A stretch of DNA of 64,000 nucleotides from Nereocystis luetkeana (taxonomy: Eukaryota > Sar > Phaeophyceae > Laminariales > Laminariaceae): the NCBI GenBank assembly GCA_031213475.1, contig JARUPZ010000011.1, positions 1 through 64,000 of the forward strand. Reading direction: 5' to 3'. Positions 1 to 11,632 of this stretch are shown here, one piece after another (positions within the stretch are counted from its first letter, which is position 1; every line of letters starts with the position of its first letter). A program made the translations under genes and the position numbers. Below the pieces are notes generated by a model. The model was given only the letters and a program-made list of their open reading frames with translations, searched no databases and was not told the DNA's origin.

Positions 1-3000
1 CTAACCCTAACCCTAACCTAACCCTAACCCTAACCCTTAACCCTAACCCTAACTAACCCTAACCCTAACCCTAACCCTAACCCTAACCCTAACCCTACCC
101 CTAACCCTAACCCTAACCCTAACCCTAACCTAACCCTAACCCTAACCCTAACCCTAACCCTAACCCTAACCCTAACCTAACCCTAACCCTAACCCTAACC
201 CTAACCCTAACCCTAACCCTAACCCTAACCCTAACCCTAACCCTAACCCTAACCCTACCCTAACCCTAACCCTAACCCTAACCCTAACCCTAACCCTAAC
301 CCTAACCCTAACCCTAACCCTAACCCTAACCCTAACCCTAACCCTAACCCTAACCCTAACCCTAACCCTAACCCTAACCCTAACCCTAACCCTAACCCTA
401 ACCCTAACCCTAACCCTAACCCTAACCCTAACCCTAACCCTAACCCTAACCCTAACCCTAACCCTAACCTAACCCTAACCCTAACCCTAACCCTAACCCT
501 AACCCTAACCCTAACCTAACCCTAACCCTAACCCTAACCCTAACCCTAACCCTAACCCTAACCCTAACCCTAACCCTAACCCTAACCCTAACCCTAACCC
601 TAACCCTAACCCTAACCCTAACCCTAACCCTAACCCTAACCCTAACCCTAACCCTAACCTAACCCTAACCCTAACCCTAACCCTAACCCTAACCCTAACC
701 CTAACCCTAACCCTAACCCTAACCCTAACCCTAACCCTAACCCTAACCCTAACCCTAACCTAACCCTAACCCTAACCCTAACCCTAACCCTAACCTAACC
801 CTAACCCTAACCCTAACCCTAACCCTAACCCTAACCCCTAACCCTAACCCTAACCCTAACCCTAACCCTAACCCTAACCCTAACCCTAACCCTAACCCTA
901 ACCCTAACCCTAACCCTAACCCTAACCCTAACCCTAACCCTAACCCTAACCCTAACCCTAACCCTAACCCTAACCCTAACCCTAACCCTAACCCCTAACC
1001 CTAACCCTAACCCTAACCCAACCCTAACCCTAACCCTAACCCTAACCCTAACCCTAACCCTAACCCTAACCCTAACCCTAACCCTAACCCTAACCCTAAC
1101 CCTAACCCTAACCCTAACCCTAACCCTAACCCTAACCCTAACCCTAACCCTAACCCTAACCCTAACCCTAACCCTAACCCTAACCCTAACCCTAACCCTA
1201 ACCCTAACCCTAACCCTAACCCTAACCCTAACCCTAACCCTAACCCTAACCCTAACCCTAACCCTAACCCTAACCCTAACCCTAACCCTAACCCTAACCC
1301 TAACCCTAACCCTAACCCTAACCCTAACCCTAACCCTAACCCTAACCCTAACCCTAACCCTAACCCTAACCCTAACCCTAACCCTAACCCTAACCCTAAC
1401 CCTAACCCTAACCCTAACCCTAACCCTAACCCTAACCCTAACCCTAACCCTAACCCTAACCCTAACCCTAACCCTAACCCTAACCCTAACCCTAACCCTA
1501 ACCCTAACCCTAACCCTAACCCTAACCCTAACCCTAACCCTAACCCTAACCCTAACCCTAACCCTAACCCTAACCCTAACCCTAACCCTAACCCTAACCC
1601 TAACCCTAACCCTAACCCTAACCCTAACCCTAACCCTAACCCTAACCCTAACCCTAACCCTAACCCTAACCCTAACCCTAACCCTAACCCTAACCCTAAC
1701 CCTAACCCTAACCCTAACCCTAACCCTAACCCTAACCCTAACCCTAACCCTAACCCTAACCCTAACCCTAACCCTAACCCTAACCCTAACCCTAACCCTA
1801 ACCCTAACCCTAACCCTAACCCTAACCCTAACCCTAACCCTAACCCTAACCCTAACCCTAACCCTAACCCTAACCCTAACCCTAACCCTAACCCTAACCC
1901 TAACCCTAACCCTAACCCTAACCCTAACCCTAACCCTAACCCTAACCCTAACCCTAACCCTAACCCTAACCCTAACCCTAACCCTAACCCTAACCCTAAC
2001 CCTAACCCTAACCCTAACCCTAACCCTAACCCTAACCCTAACCCTAACCCTAACCCTAACCCTAACCCTAACCCTAACCCTAACCCTAACCCTAACCCTA
2101 ACCCTAACCCTAACCCTAACCCTAACCCTAACCCTAACCCTAACCCTAACCCTAACCCTAACCCTAACCCTAACCCTAACCCTAACCCTAACCCTAACCC
2201 TAACCCTAACCCTAACCCTAACCCTAACCCTAACCCTAACCCTAACCCTAACCCTAACCCTAACCCTAACCCTAACCCTAACCCTAACCCTAACCCTAAC
2301 CCTAACCCTAACCCTAACCCTAACCCTAACCCTAACCCTAACCCTAACCCTAACCCTAACCCTAACCCTAACCCTAACCCTAACCCTAACCCTAACCCTA
2401 ACCCTAACCCTAACCCTAACCCTAACCCTAACCCTAACCCTAACCCTAACCCTAACCCTAACCCTAACCCTAACCCTAACCCTAACCCTAACCCTAACCC
2501 TAACCCTAACCCTAACCCTAACCCTAACCCTAACCCTAACCCTAACCCTAACCCTAACCCTAACCCTAACCCTAACCCTAACCCTAACCCTAACCCTAAC
2601 CCTAACCCTAACCCTAACCCTAACCCTAACCCTAACCCTAACCCTAACCCTAACCCTAACCCTAACCCTAACCCTAACCCTAACCCTAACCCTAACCCTA
2701 ACCCTAACCCTAACCCTAACCCTAACCCTAACCCTAACCCTAACCCTAACCCTAACCCTAACCCTAACCCTAACCCTAACCCTAACCCTAACCCTAACCC
2801 TAACCCTAACCCTAACCCTAACCCTAACCCTAACCCTAACCCTAACCCTAACCCTAACCCTAACCCTAACCCTAACCCTAACCCTAACCCTAACCCTAAC
2901 CCTAACCCTAACCCTAACCCTAACCCTAACCCTAACCCTAACCCTAACCCTAACCCTAACCCTAACCCTAACCCTAACCCTAACCCTAACCCTAACCCTA

Positions 3001-4470
3001 ACCCTAACCCTAACCCTAACCCTAACCCTAACCCTAACCCTAACCCTAACCCTAACCCTAACCCTAACCCTAACCCTAACCCTAACCCTAACCCTAACCC
3101 TAACCCTAACCCTAACCCTAACCCTAACCCTAACCCTAACCCTAACCCTAACCCTAACCCTAACCCTAACCCTAACCCTAACCCTAACCCTAACCCTAAC
3201 CCTAACCCTAACCCTAACCCTAACCCTAACCCTAACCCTAACCCTAACCCTAACCCTAACCCTAACCCTAACCCTAACCCTAACCCTAACCCTAACCCTA
3301 ACCCTAACCCTAACCCTAACCCTAACCCTAACCCTAACCCTAACCCTAACCCTAACCCTAACCCTAACCCTAACCCTAACCCTAACCCTAACCCTAACCC
3401 TAACCCTAACCCTAACCCTAACCCTAACCCTAACCCTAACCCTAACCCTAACCCTAACCCTAACCCTAACCCTAACCCTAACCCTAACCCTAACCCTAAC
3501 CCTAACCCTAACCCTAACCCTAACCCTAACCCTAACCCTAACCCTAACCCTAACCCTAACCCTAACCCTAACCCTAACCCTAACCCTAACCCTAACCCTA
3601 ACCCTAACCCTAACCCTAACCCTAACCCTAACCCTAACCCTAACCCTAACCCTAACCCTAACCCTAACCCTAACCCTAACCCTAACCCTAACCCTAACCC
3701 TAACCCTAACCCTAACCCTAACCCTAACCCTAACCCTAACCCTAACCCTAACCCTAACCCTAACCCTAACCCTAACCCTAACCCTAACCCTAACCCTAAC
3801 CCTAACCCTAACCCTAACCCTAACCCTAACCCTAACCCTAACCCTAACCCTAACCCTAACCCTAACCCTAACCCTAACCCTAACCCTAACCCTAACCCTA
3901 ACCCTAACCCTAACCCTAACCCTAACCCTAACCCTAACCCTAACCCTAACCCTAACCCTAACCCTAACCCTAACCCTAACCCTAACCCTAACCCTAACCC
4001 TAACCCTAACCCTAACCCTAACCCTAACCCTAACCCTAACCCTAACCCTAACCCTAACCCTAACCCTAACCCTAACCCTAACCCTAACCCTAACCCTAAC
4101 CCTAACCCTAACCCTAACCCTAACCCTAACCCTAACCCTAACCCTAACCCTAACCCTAACCCTAACCCTAACCCTAACCCTAACCCTAACCCTAACCCTA
4201 ACCCTAACCCTAACCCTAACCCTAACCCTAACCCTAACCCTAACCCTAACCCTAACCCTAACCCTAACCCTAACCCTAACCCTAACCCTAACCCTAACCC
4301 TAACCCTAACCCTAACCCTAACCCTAACCCTAACCCTAACCCTAACCCTAACCCTAACCCTAACCCTAACCCTAACCCTAACCCTAACCCTAACCCTAAC
4401 CCTAACCCTAACCCTAACCCTAACCCTAACCCTAACCCTAACCCTAACCCTAACCCTAACCCTAACCCTA
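1..4470. repeat. Telomere, (CCCTAA)n array
   Basis: Uninterrupted CCCTAA hexamers, so the G-rich strand is TTAGGG and the chromosome terminus lies to the left. The first ~1,020 bases contain about 15 irregular units (for example near 16, 38, 53, 97, 128, 174, 256, 468, 513, 657, 760, 795, 836, 992 and 1017). The next ~3,450 bases are error-free by eye. The array ends at 4470, where the phrase CGTTTTT interrupts it. Confidence 0.99.
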
Positions 4471-4525
4471 CGTTTTTAACCCTAACCCTAACCCCTAACC
4501 CCTAACCCCTAACCCTACCCCTAAA
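4471..4525. repeat. Degenerate telomeric transition
   Basis: After CGTTTTT the sequence returns to telomere-like units with extra C residues (CCCCTAA) and then drifts into CTAAAAATTT. This is the usual junction between a telomere and its subtelomeric repeat. Confidence 0.9.
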
Positions 4526-5372
4526 AATTTATCGAGTGCTCGAAAAGCCGGATTTACAACCCTAACCCTAACCCTAACCTTAACCCTTACCCCAGGGAAG
4601 TGTATGTTGGGTGCACTATAACCGTAATAGTTCCTTTAAACACCGATATGTTTTGCCGAGACTTGGAGTATGTGTTGTTGGAGTTAGGATGAAGCCATAA
4701 AGGCAATGTTACAAAGGCGAATTGATCGAGTGCTCGGAAAGCCGGACGTATAACCCCAACCCTAAATTTGGGGTACAGTGTAGCGGTAATAGTTTCCGAA
4801 AACACTTACAATTTCTTCCGATACTTGGTGTATGTGTGGTTGGAGTTCGGATGAAGCCATAAAGGCCATCTGCCAAGGGCGAATTTATCGAGAGCTCGAA
4901 AAGCCGGATGTAGAACCCAGCCGGCTGATCTCGCCCGAAGGCGCAAGATATTTGCATTTTTATGCTCTCAAGGCCCAGGGAGGTGTATTTGGGTTACTCT
5001 GTAGCCGTCATAGGTTCTTAAAACGCCTATAATGTTTGCCAAGGCTTGGAGTATGTGTTGTTGGAGTTAGGATGAAGCGATAAAGGTAATCTCACAAGGG
5101 CGAATTTATCGAGCGCTCGAAAAGCCGGATGTCTAACCCAGCCGGCTGATCACGCCCGAAGGCGCAAAAGTAGGTGCTTTTTTACGCTCTCAAGGCCCAG
5201 GGAGGTGTATCTTGGTTACACTGTAGCCGTCATAACCCTAACCCTAGAACACCGATAATTTTTGGCGAGACTTGGAGTATGTGTTCTTGGAGTTACGATG
5301 AAGCGATAAAGGCAATATCACAAGGGCGAATGTGTCGAGCGCTCGAAAAGCCGGATGTATAACACGAAATTG
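4526..5372 (+). repeat. Subtelomeric tandem repeat (TAS-like), four units plus a partial
   Basis: Units begin with AATTTATCGAG followed by a GCTCGAAAAGCCGGAT-like block at 4526, 4720, 4882, 5103 and 5329, so spacing is 194, 162, 221 and 226 bp. In units 3-5 the start carries the palindrome TCGAGCGCTCGA or a near variant. Units share the phrases GACTTGGAGTATGTGTTGTT and GATGAAGC(C/G)ATAAAGG. Telomeric hexamers occur inside units at 4559-4590, 4754-4765 and 5233-5246. The short reading frames across this block are products of the repeat, not genes. Confidence 0.93.
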
Positions 5373-5677
5373 TTGACTTCATTAGAGTATAACATATAAA
5401 CATGTAGATATCTCGAAAACTAAGCATCTCCCTAACAATCTGATCCGATCAAAATGATCCCAATGCAATACTGATCAAAATGATATATTTGGTTGTGGAA
5501 AATACCTAATATTGAGGGAGGCGTTTTCGCCAATCACATTTTACACCAAAATCGACTTAACTCGGGGTTCGGTAACGAAATTTCGAAAATCCTTTCCGCC
5601 ACCCACATTTATTTTCTTGTTACGGGGGTCATTCCCCCAAGAGGAAATATTTTCACATTTTCGCTTGGGGACGTCTA
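5373..5677. other. Spacer, nothing recognised
   Basis: AT-leaning unique sequence directly inside the subtelomeric repeat. Short frames overlap on both strands with no domain, no codon pattern and no clear splice sites. I see no gene here. Confidence 0.5.
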
Positions 5678-6016
5678 CTAACCAGCTACGAGCATATTGC
5701 TGCGGCCACGAGCAGTGGTGCGCATTGAGACGGGGACACCAGTATGTTGCTCGATGCTCTTCTTGAGCGCCTTCGCACCGATGTCGGGATTGGCACCCAC
5801 CTTGCTTTCCGCTAGTGGGCCGATTCCGCATAGTCGTATGCGCCCATTACCACCCGAGCAATTCACGTGATCGAAATCGGCATGGGTCACATGCCACTCG
5901 CCAGTGCGCAACTTGTTCGCGCCGACCTCGGCCCTGCAGAAGAACTTCGCCGGTGTAGCGACGATGGGCTCCACGAGGACCAGAGGAGAATCGCCCTGCT
6001 TCGGATCACTGGGCTC
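5678..6016 (-). CDS. Possible exon or gene remnant, unknown product
   Basis: A minus-strand frame stays open from a TAG at 6017-6019 down to about 5678, roughly 112 codons. Its composition is protein-like (Gly, Ala, Asp and His spread evenly), and it contains a WHVTHADFDHVNC stretch. It has no ATG near its start, only a GTG at 5974, so if real it is an internal exon or a decayed fragment. A second minus-strand frame continues the same look at about 6020-6220 in a different phase, which fits either an intron or a frameshift. I do not recognise a family. A chance open frame cannot be excluded. Confidence 0.2.
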   Translation of the reverse strand, partial: EPSDPKQGDSPLVLVEPIVATPAKFFCRAEVGANKLRTGEWHVTHADFDHVNCSGGNGRIRLCGIGPLAESKVGANPDIGAKALKKSIEQHTGVPVSMRTTARGRSNMLVAG

Positions 6017-6249
6017 CTACTATTTCACCCTTTTGAAAGAGGGAGGACCGCCGGAGCAAGGGTACTTTTTCTGGCGCCACCGCCGGTTCCATCAACGAAT
6101 CCTCGACCATCCGAGAATCCGCTTGGACACAGCTGCACGAAGTTATGTTGGTGTGACGAACTTGGAGCCAACCTCCATGCACGGTGCGGAAGACGAGCTC
6201 CGGCCTGAGTTCATGTTGTTGTTCTGGTGTGACGTCGTGGTGTGATGTG

Positions 6250-7303
6250 GCGAGGACGGGGCGCTCAACACAAAATCATAGGAGGACGCCTATAGTGGTG
6301 GCGTTCGCGTTGGGGGCGTGGGGGAACCACTGTGTAGCTTCTGATTGATTCAAAGATGGGCAAAATCAGTTGAAAGCGAGACATAGTAGAAAAAAACAGG
6401 TGTTCCTTGGCCGTTTCGTGCTAAAATCAGTTACAATGTCACCTTGGCCAACTGCAGAGCTCCTGGTGTGTGTTTGTACTTGATTTAAGTCTGTAACTGT
6501 TTTTGGCACGAAGGTGCCCACTGGTATACCTGAATTTGGCAAAAACCCAAACTTTTATTCCCGTACAGGGCCGACACCAGGGGTAGGGGCATGTGAAAAC
6601 AAGGGTAGTAGCGTACAAATTCTAGATAATATCCGTGCAGGATTCGCGCCCTATTGGGTTATTTTGACTTGTACGTAGGGGTGGGGCAGGGGTGCACGCG
6701 GATCTGAATCCCAGATACCCCACTACCCCCCCCCCCCTATATTGGAGGAGAAAAAAAAACAAAGTTCTTTTTTTCCCGTGTTTTTGTTTGTCTCGCGCCT
6801 GCTGACGCTGCTCTATGTACGTGTGTCTAGCGTCTACGAGTACTTCGTACTGCTTGGCTTTGGGTGTACACTGGTGTACACAATAGTTTGTACAAGGTTT
6901 GTATAATATGCACAAGAATGTGTTGATACTGTCGGGAGGGTCGGAGTTGGGGAACCGCCACCACGCTCGCCACACCAGCCACTCGTAACAAGATTGATAA
7001 AAAAACTGCGTTGTGAAATATACCGGCGTGCGAACCTGGGTGGAAGGCGCACGTGCCGACAGTTGCGCGTACTATTAATAGAATAACACCACTGCCATCT
7101 TACACTACGGTGTCAACTACCCGGGTCTTCGAAAAAACAAAATCCGACACCAAACCAGACTACCTCGATGTTGCTCCACGATATACTACAGTAGTACAAA
7201 GCTTGCGTCAAGGTCAATTGAAGCTGTCGTACCGTGTGCCGGTGATAATCCCCTAGCACGACAGTATCCCACGATCGTGCACAATAACCCGAGCGAAACA
7301 TAC
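6250..7303. other. Intergenic stretch with a diverged dispersed repeat
   Basis: About 6338-6505 resembles 46330-46500 (shared phrases such as CAGTTGA..GCGAGACA-like blocks, CAGGTGT..CCTTGGC and GCAGAGCT(C/T)C). The rest has homopolymer runs (C12 near 6726) and no convincing coding frame. Confidence 0.4.
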
Positions 7304-10300
7304 TCAAGACAAATCTACGTACGTACCCGAATCAACCCAATTGACTCCACTGCCTCTTCGACGTGCAGCGCCGCCCGTTCTGCTTACAGCGTAAGGCGTT
7401 GCTGCCCCCACCCCCCGATCCCCACGCCCGCAATCCTTATTCCCTACCCCATCGACTCCCCGACTGTCGTCCTCGTTGTTCCCCCCCCCCCTCTCTTCCT
7501 CCTTGTCCTCCTCCTCCTCCTCCTCCTCCTCTGCTTCGATGTTTCCTTCCTCTTCCTCCTCCTTGTCTTTTTTTTGTTCGTCCTCCTCCTCCTCATCCAC
7601 CCCCTCTTCGTCCTCTTCCTCTTCGTCTCCCCCGTCTTCCTCCTCGTCGCTCCCCTCGTCCTCCTTGTCGTCGCCCTCTTCCTCCTCGTCGTCCCCCTCT
7701 TCCTCCTCGTCGTCCACCTCGTCCTCCCCGTCGTCGTCGTCGTCGTCCTCCTCCTCCTCTTCGTCCGACGCATCGATGTCGATGGGAACGCCGCTTGCTT
7801 GCTGTCGGGTTCCTTTTTCTCCCCTTCCACTCGATCTCTTGCGTGGTCGAAGCGTCACGCTGGCTCCTTTCTTGGGGTGATTTCGCGACCTAATTGAATG
7901 CATCCTCTCCCTCACGGCTACTTTCTCTGACTCGCTCACGTCGTACTTGGCTTGGAACGCCAAAGCCACGGCATCGTTGGACCTCACGGTGACGGCCACG
8001 GCGTGTTCCATCGGCACGTGGTGGGCCATAGAGTACTTCCATACCCAACGGTCATCTTGGCAGAAAAGGCACTTGAGGGGCACGTTAGTGCACGGCGAAT
8101 GCTTGCTACCTTTCGACGCCGTTTTCAGCCTGAGCGTGACGGAGGCGTTTCGCTCGTCCGCCCTTGGAGCGATAGTGCAGCTGGAGAACACGCTAGGCGC
8201 CTTTTTCCCCTTTGGGTGCACATGTACCCATGTCTTGCAGGCCCCCACACCCGCCACACCACAGAAGCCGCATGTGTCGCTCTCCTGCAAGGCCTGTGGA
8301 GTACACGCCGATTTTGTACACGCACGAACAACGCAGGTAAATCGAATCAGAACACGAGTTGCGCAGATTTGTCATGGCTAGAGTTTTCAAGGCAGTGCGA
8401 TACGCCTCGCGCAATAAAACACTACGCGTGGGTTTGCGTGGGTCAAGCGTGGGTACATACTTGTACGAAGAAGGCAGACAGGGCGCACCTTGGTCTCTTG
8501 AATGTGCCCCCATACGTGCTGCCGCAGTTCCCGCACAACCATCGCCATTTTGCAAGCTGGACACTCGACCGTCCCAGCAGTAGAGAATGCGGGTACTTCC
8601 TCTGGTGTCGGAGCCACACCCGACGTGTAGGTTAAGTCAGCGTGCAGAGGAAGAGAGTCGACGGTGTGGGGAACCGTTCGCATGACAGGAGTTTCGTTAA
8701 ACTCCTCCACGAGTCCCACGGTCTCAACCAGTACCTCCTGCGTGGAAAATAACTCCTCCATGCTGAACACGTACGTCATCTTATCCACGCTCATGTCCGG
8801 GTCTAGTTCTATCACAAACTTTAGAGGGCAGATGTAGGTGATCTCTGTGCACAGCTTTCGCGCCTCCCACTCGAAAAGTGTACCATTTCCCCCCACCAGC
8901 AGCTTCATAAGGTGCCCCTTCACGACCTGTCCACCCACCGATCCGACCCGGGTATCCGTGCTTGGCGGTGCTGTTGCCGACAAAACCCCGACAGCGTAGG
9001 TAGTGGGCTCATTGTGTTGCGAAGGAAGTTTGAAAAGTGTTGCAAATGGGTCTCCTATCTGCAACCGTGCAGCGTAGTCCGTTTGGTCGGTTCCGGGGGC
9101 GTCCACCGCCGACACGTCTGAAGGGGCTGGGAATCCCCGCACACGCGCAAGCCGGTCGCGCGAGGCGTTACGGAAGTGCTGTCCAGTGTATTCCTTCAGC
9201 GCCGATGCCTTATGGACCTGCCAGCAGATGATTAAGAGGGGGGCATGAGAAACAAACATGACGCTTTGGTGCAAGTGGCTAATTCTATAGATTGAATGAT
9301 AGTCGAAAGTTGTGTGGACGTAATTTTGCAGTTGGACAAGGGTGTACCTTTAGGGACGCACCTTTTTGCCGCCGAGGTCAAGGTACTGCGAGTGTTTCGT
9401 CAGCCCTGGGTCGTTCGTCTCCAGCGCCTGATCGATGACGACGTCGTGTGGATCCCCGCCGGCTGCGTCTTGGCGTGGTGTAGAAGCCGGAGGATTTGAG
9501 CCACCATTCGTCGGCTCCTCGCGAAGAGCACCCTCAGGATCGCCGTCCACGTCGGGATCAGATGGTGATCGCATGCCGAGCATACCTTTCGTTGGCCTTA
9601 CAGGTTAAATGCAAGCATAACGCAGCTCAAGTCAGGTTTCCACGCGAGATCAGGATGGCATGCGAGTGGCATGCGAACCGACAGCATCATATCGACAAAA
9701 CAGGAACTGGTGGGTACCAGCAACACGATAACCGTATTGCAAGAACCGGCCGGAAATTCGCGTGATATTCCGGAGATTCGACAGTTTGTTTTGCATGCCC
9801 GCATTACGAAGACGTGGATGAGTTACCTGCCGCACCCCGCAAACATAACACCATGACAATACCGTATGAATGGTCGAATGGCTTCGGAAGAGAGACACAG
9901 GGGGGGGGGAAACATGTACGACGAGGTGCGTACCCGAAAGGTCGAAGCATGGTGATGTTCTCGTCCCCCAAGTCCGCGAACGTTTGCTGTGACACCTCGG
10001 TGTAGTCGGAGTGGCCCCGCAAGACCGCAGAAGCGTCCGCCAGCCCCGCCTTCCAGCATGCGGTCACGTCCACACCCCGCACGTCGCAATTCCCTGGGGG
10101 TCCCCCCTTCTCCCACGTTAGGAAGTTCATGTGGTCGAGAGTCTCGCTCAAGCGCCTGGAGGCCTTTGCCCAGTCCGGGTGTTTGTTGTAGATCTCCTCC
10201 TACGCAACAGCAGCATCGAGCCGATCAGCAAGTTCCCGCGGTCGTGCTTTCCACAGCATGAAGAGAGAGTCGACCCGCCCTTACCCGTGTCTCCCACGGA

Positions 10301-10602
10301 AGTCGCTGACTGGCAACACTGTGCAAAGTCACCGGGTAGTTCCTGACTCGAGGCTCAGGGACGTCTGGTGAAAGCCCCGTGCAAGGGTAGGAGGTTTCCG
10401 CCCGTAGAACGCTGTTGGTCGTCGCGGACAAGATTGCTTCGGTGCTACTATCGTCGTCTACCTTTGGCCCGCCTAATGATGGCGGCGGAACCACCTCGAC
10501 CTCATCCCTTTCGGAACCTTTGCCACTGTCCTCCATCGCCGATGATGTTTTCGCGGTCTTCTCTGTGGTGCTACTCGCGGCAGACTGGAAATAGCCAAAC
10601 AA
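7304..10602 (-). CDS. Spliced zinc-finger protein with acidic tail, transposon-associated family (five exons)
   Basis: Exons on the minus strand: about 10602-10285, 10199-9934, 9596-9362, 9217-8489 and 8284-7304. All introns are GT-AG (starts GTAAGG, GTACGC, GTGCGT, GTGCGC; lengths 85, 337, 144, 204) and all phases join without a stop, giving at least 840 residues. Exon 1 carries a CTGL..YPVTLHS..LPWE block. The exon 3/4 join reads GGKKVHKASALK followed by RDRLARVRGF. Exon 4 ends with a C-x2-C-x11-H-x3-H finger. Exon 5 has CGFCG, PCTNVPLKC and a second finger, C-x2-C-x12-H-x5-H with WVWKY. The last ~150 residues are dominated by Asp/Glu. I recall this block order from large, repetitive protein families of basidiomycete fungi, often regarded as mobile-element linked; that is from memory, and the function is not known to me. 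The true 5' end is uncertain: no in-frame ATG was found and the frame stays open above 10602. Zinc binding and a DNA or chromatin role are inferred. Confidence 0.8.
7482..7768. repeat. Imperfect TCC/TCG triplet tract encoding the acidic tail
   Basis: About 290 bases of nearly pure pyrimidine triplets on the plus strand (CTCCTC, TCGTC, TCTTCC). Read on the minus strand they are GAG/GAC/GAA codons of the zinc-finger gene's Asp/Glu tail. Leucine-, proline- and serine-rich frames in the same place are antisense shadows. Confidence 0.9.
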
Positions 10603-10849
10603 CGTCTTCCTGGTCTGTGTCGACGTAACGTAGTCCCCCCCGGCACGAAAACATGAACGCGGCCGATCGTTTGTTAGTCACCCCGTGCATCAATTTACGT
10701 TGCCTACCGTATGTCTTAATTGCTGTACCACTGCAACCCGACGAAAGTAGGGCCTACTCGTAGTCGACAAAACGTGTTTTTTTGGGGCGCCCTGGGTGAG
10801 CAGTAGTGAGGCGACCAATGGAAAATAACAGTGGCGGGGATCCATGCTC

Positions 10850-11191
10850 TCACTTGTGTTTGGTTGAAGCCTCATGCTGCTGCACGTGCATGCCGGTGGT
10901 CTTGCTTGGGTCAACCCCAAAATATTTCCCGCACTTGCAGACCCACTTTCCACTGCTGTTCCTCGTGGCTATACGTGCCAACGGCCAATCACGCTCGGTG
11001 ACCTTCACTGGGCTGCACGTACACGGAGGTTGTGAAACAAACGTACGGGAAGGTTTCATTTTCTGTCGCTTTGAAGAGTTTTTTTTTGTGTTCTTCGTGC
11101 TCTCCCGGTGGCTACGTATACGAGTAGCTGCTATTACTAGTACGAAGAACGAACGCCTGCTGCTGTATTCTCCCTTCTCAACTTGCGGCAC
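10850..11191 (-). CDS. Possible exon with a C2H2-like zinc finger
   Basis: A 113-codon minus-strand frame. The first third is basic and Ser/Lys-rich, then PPCTCSPVKV, and the end has WVCKCGKYFG and HVQQHEASTKH before the stop. The cysteines and histidines fit C-x-C-x14-H-x3-H, a finger-like spacing. It starts only 250 bases upstream of the larger zinc-finger gene on the same strand, so it could be a 5' neighbour or a piece of the same mobile unit, but I found no phase-compatible splice between them. The plus-strand 183-codon frame over the same bases is Phe/Cys-rich and looks like its shadow. Start not determined. Confidence 0.3.
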   Translation of the reverse strand: MPQVEKGEYSSRRSFFVLVIAATRIRSHRESTKNTKKNSSKRQKMKPSRTFVSQPPCTCSPVKVTERDWPLARIATRNSSGKWVCKCGKYFGVDPSKTTGMHVQQHEASTKHK

Positions 11192-11511
11192 CCCTGGTAT
11201 TCCAAGTCAACCACAATCCCGAAGGGGAGCCTTCTATCTCGTATTATTCCGGCGGAGGTGTGCAGGCAGGTATGTGTGTCGCTCGAGTGCCGTGTGGTGC
11301 GACGTGCGAAGGGAGGAGGGGGTCTCCGCGTACGTCGGCATAAATTTGTATACGTAGGGGGCATAGCGTGGACATAAAAAGAGCCTTTCATTGGCTTAAA
11401 AATGACCAAAAAAAACGGTGAAAGTCAAGCAGAGTAGACAGAATCAGGTATACCTACAGTATGCATTGTCTGCTCTGCTTACTGCACTGTTCAGCGTAGT
11501 ATCTCTGTGTC
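11192..11511. other. Spacer, nothing recognised
   Basis: No convincing coding frame on either strand. A short stretch near 11395-11450 (AATCAGGTATACCT) resembles 49085-49115, so part of it is old dispersed repeat. Confidence 0.4.
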
Positions 11512-11632
11512 GTAGTTTTGTGACCACAGAACTGGTACCTCTCTAGGATGAAGAATCGGCACGGACACTGGGTGTGCTGGATGTCGACGGGTAGAAAGGA
11601 AGGTTTAATGTGAAGAACACACACACACAGTA
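11512..11632 (+). repeat. Repeat A core, copy 1
   Basis: About 120 bp with the family signature: TGTGACCACAGAACT, CTCTAGGAT, AATCGGCACGGACACTGG, TGTCGACGGGTAGAAA and a terminal (AC)n run. Further copies lie at 15505, 19715, 24725, 27373, 27518 and 35341 (plus) and 40431 (minus). Confidence 0.85.

Noticed and set aside
7363-7897. Leu-, Pro- and Ser-rich plus-strand frames of 130-206 codons
   Set aside because: They are antisense to the Glu/Asp codons of the zinc-finger gene's last exon; the triplet tract opens every frame.
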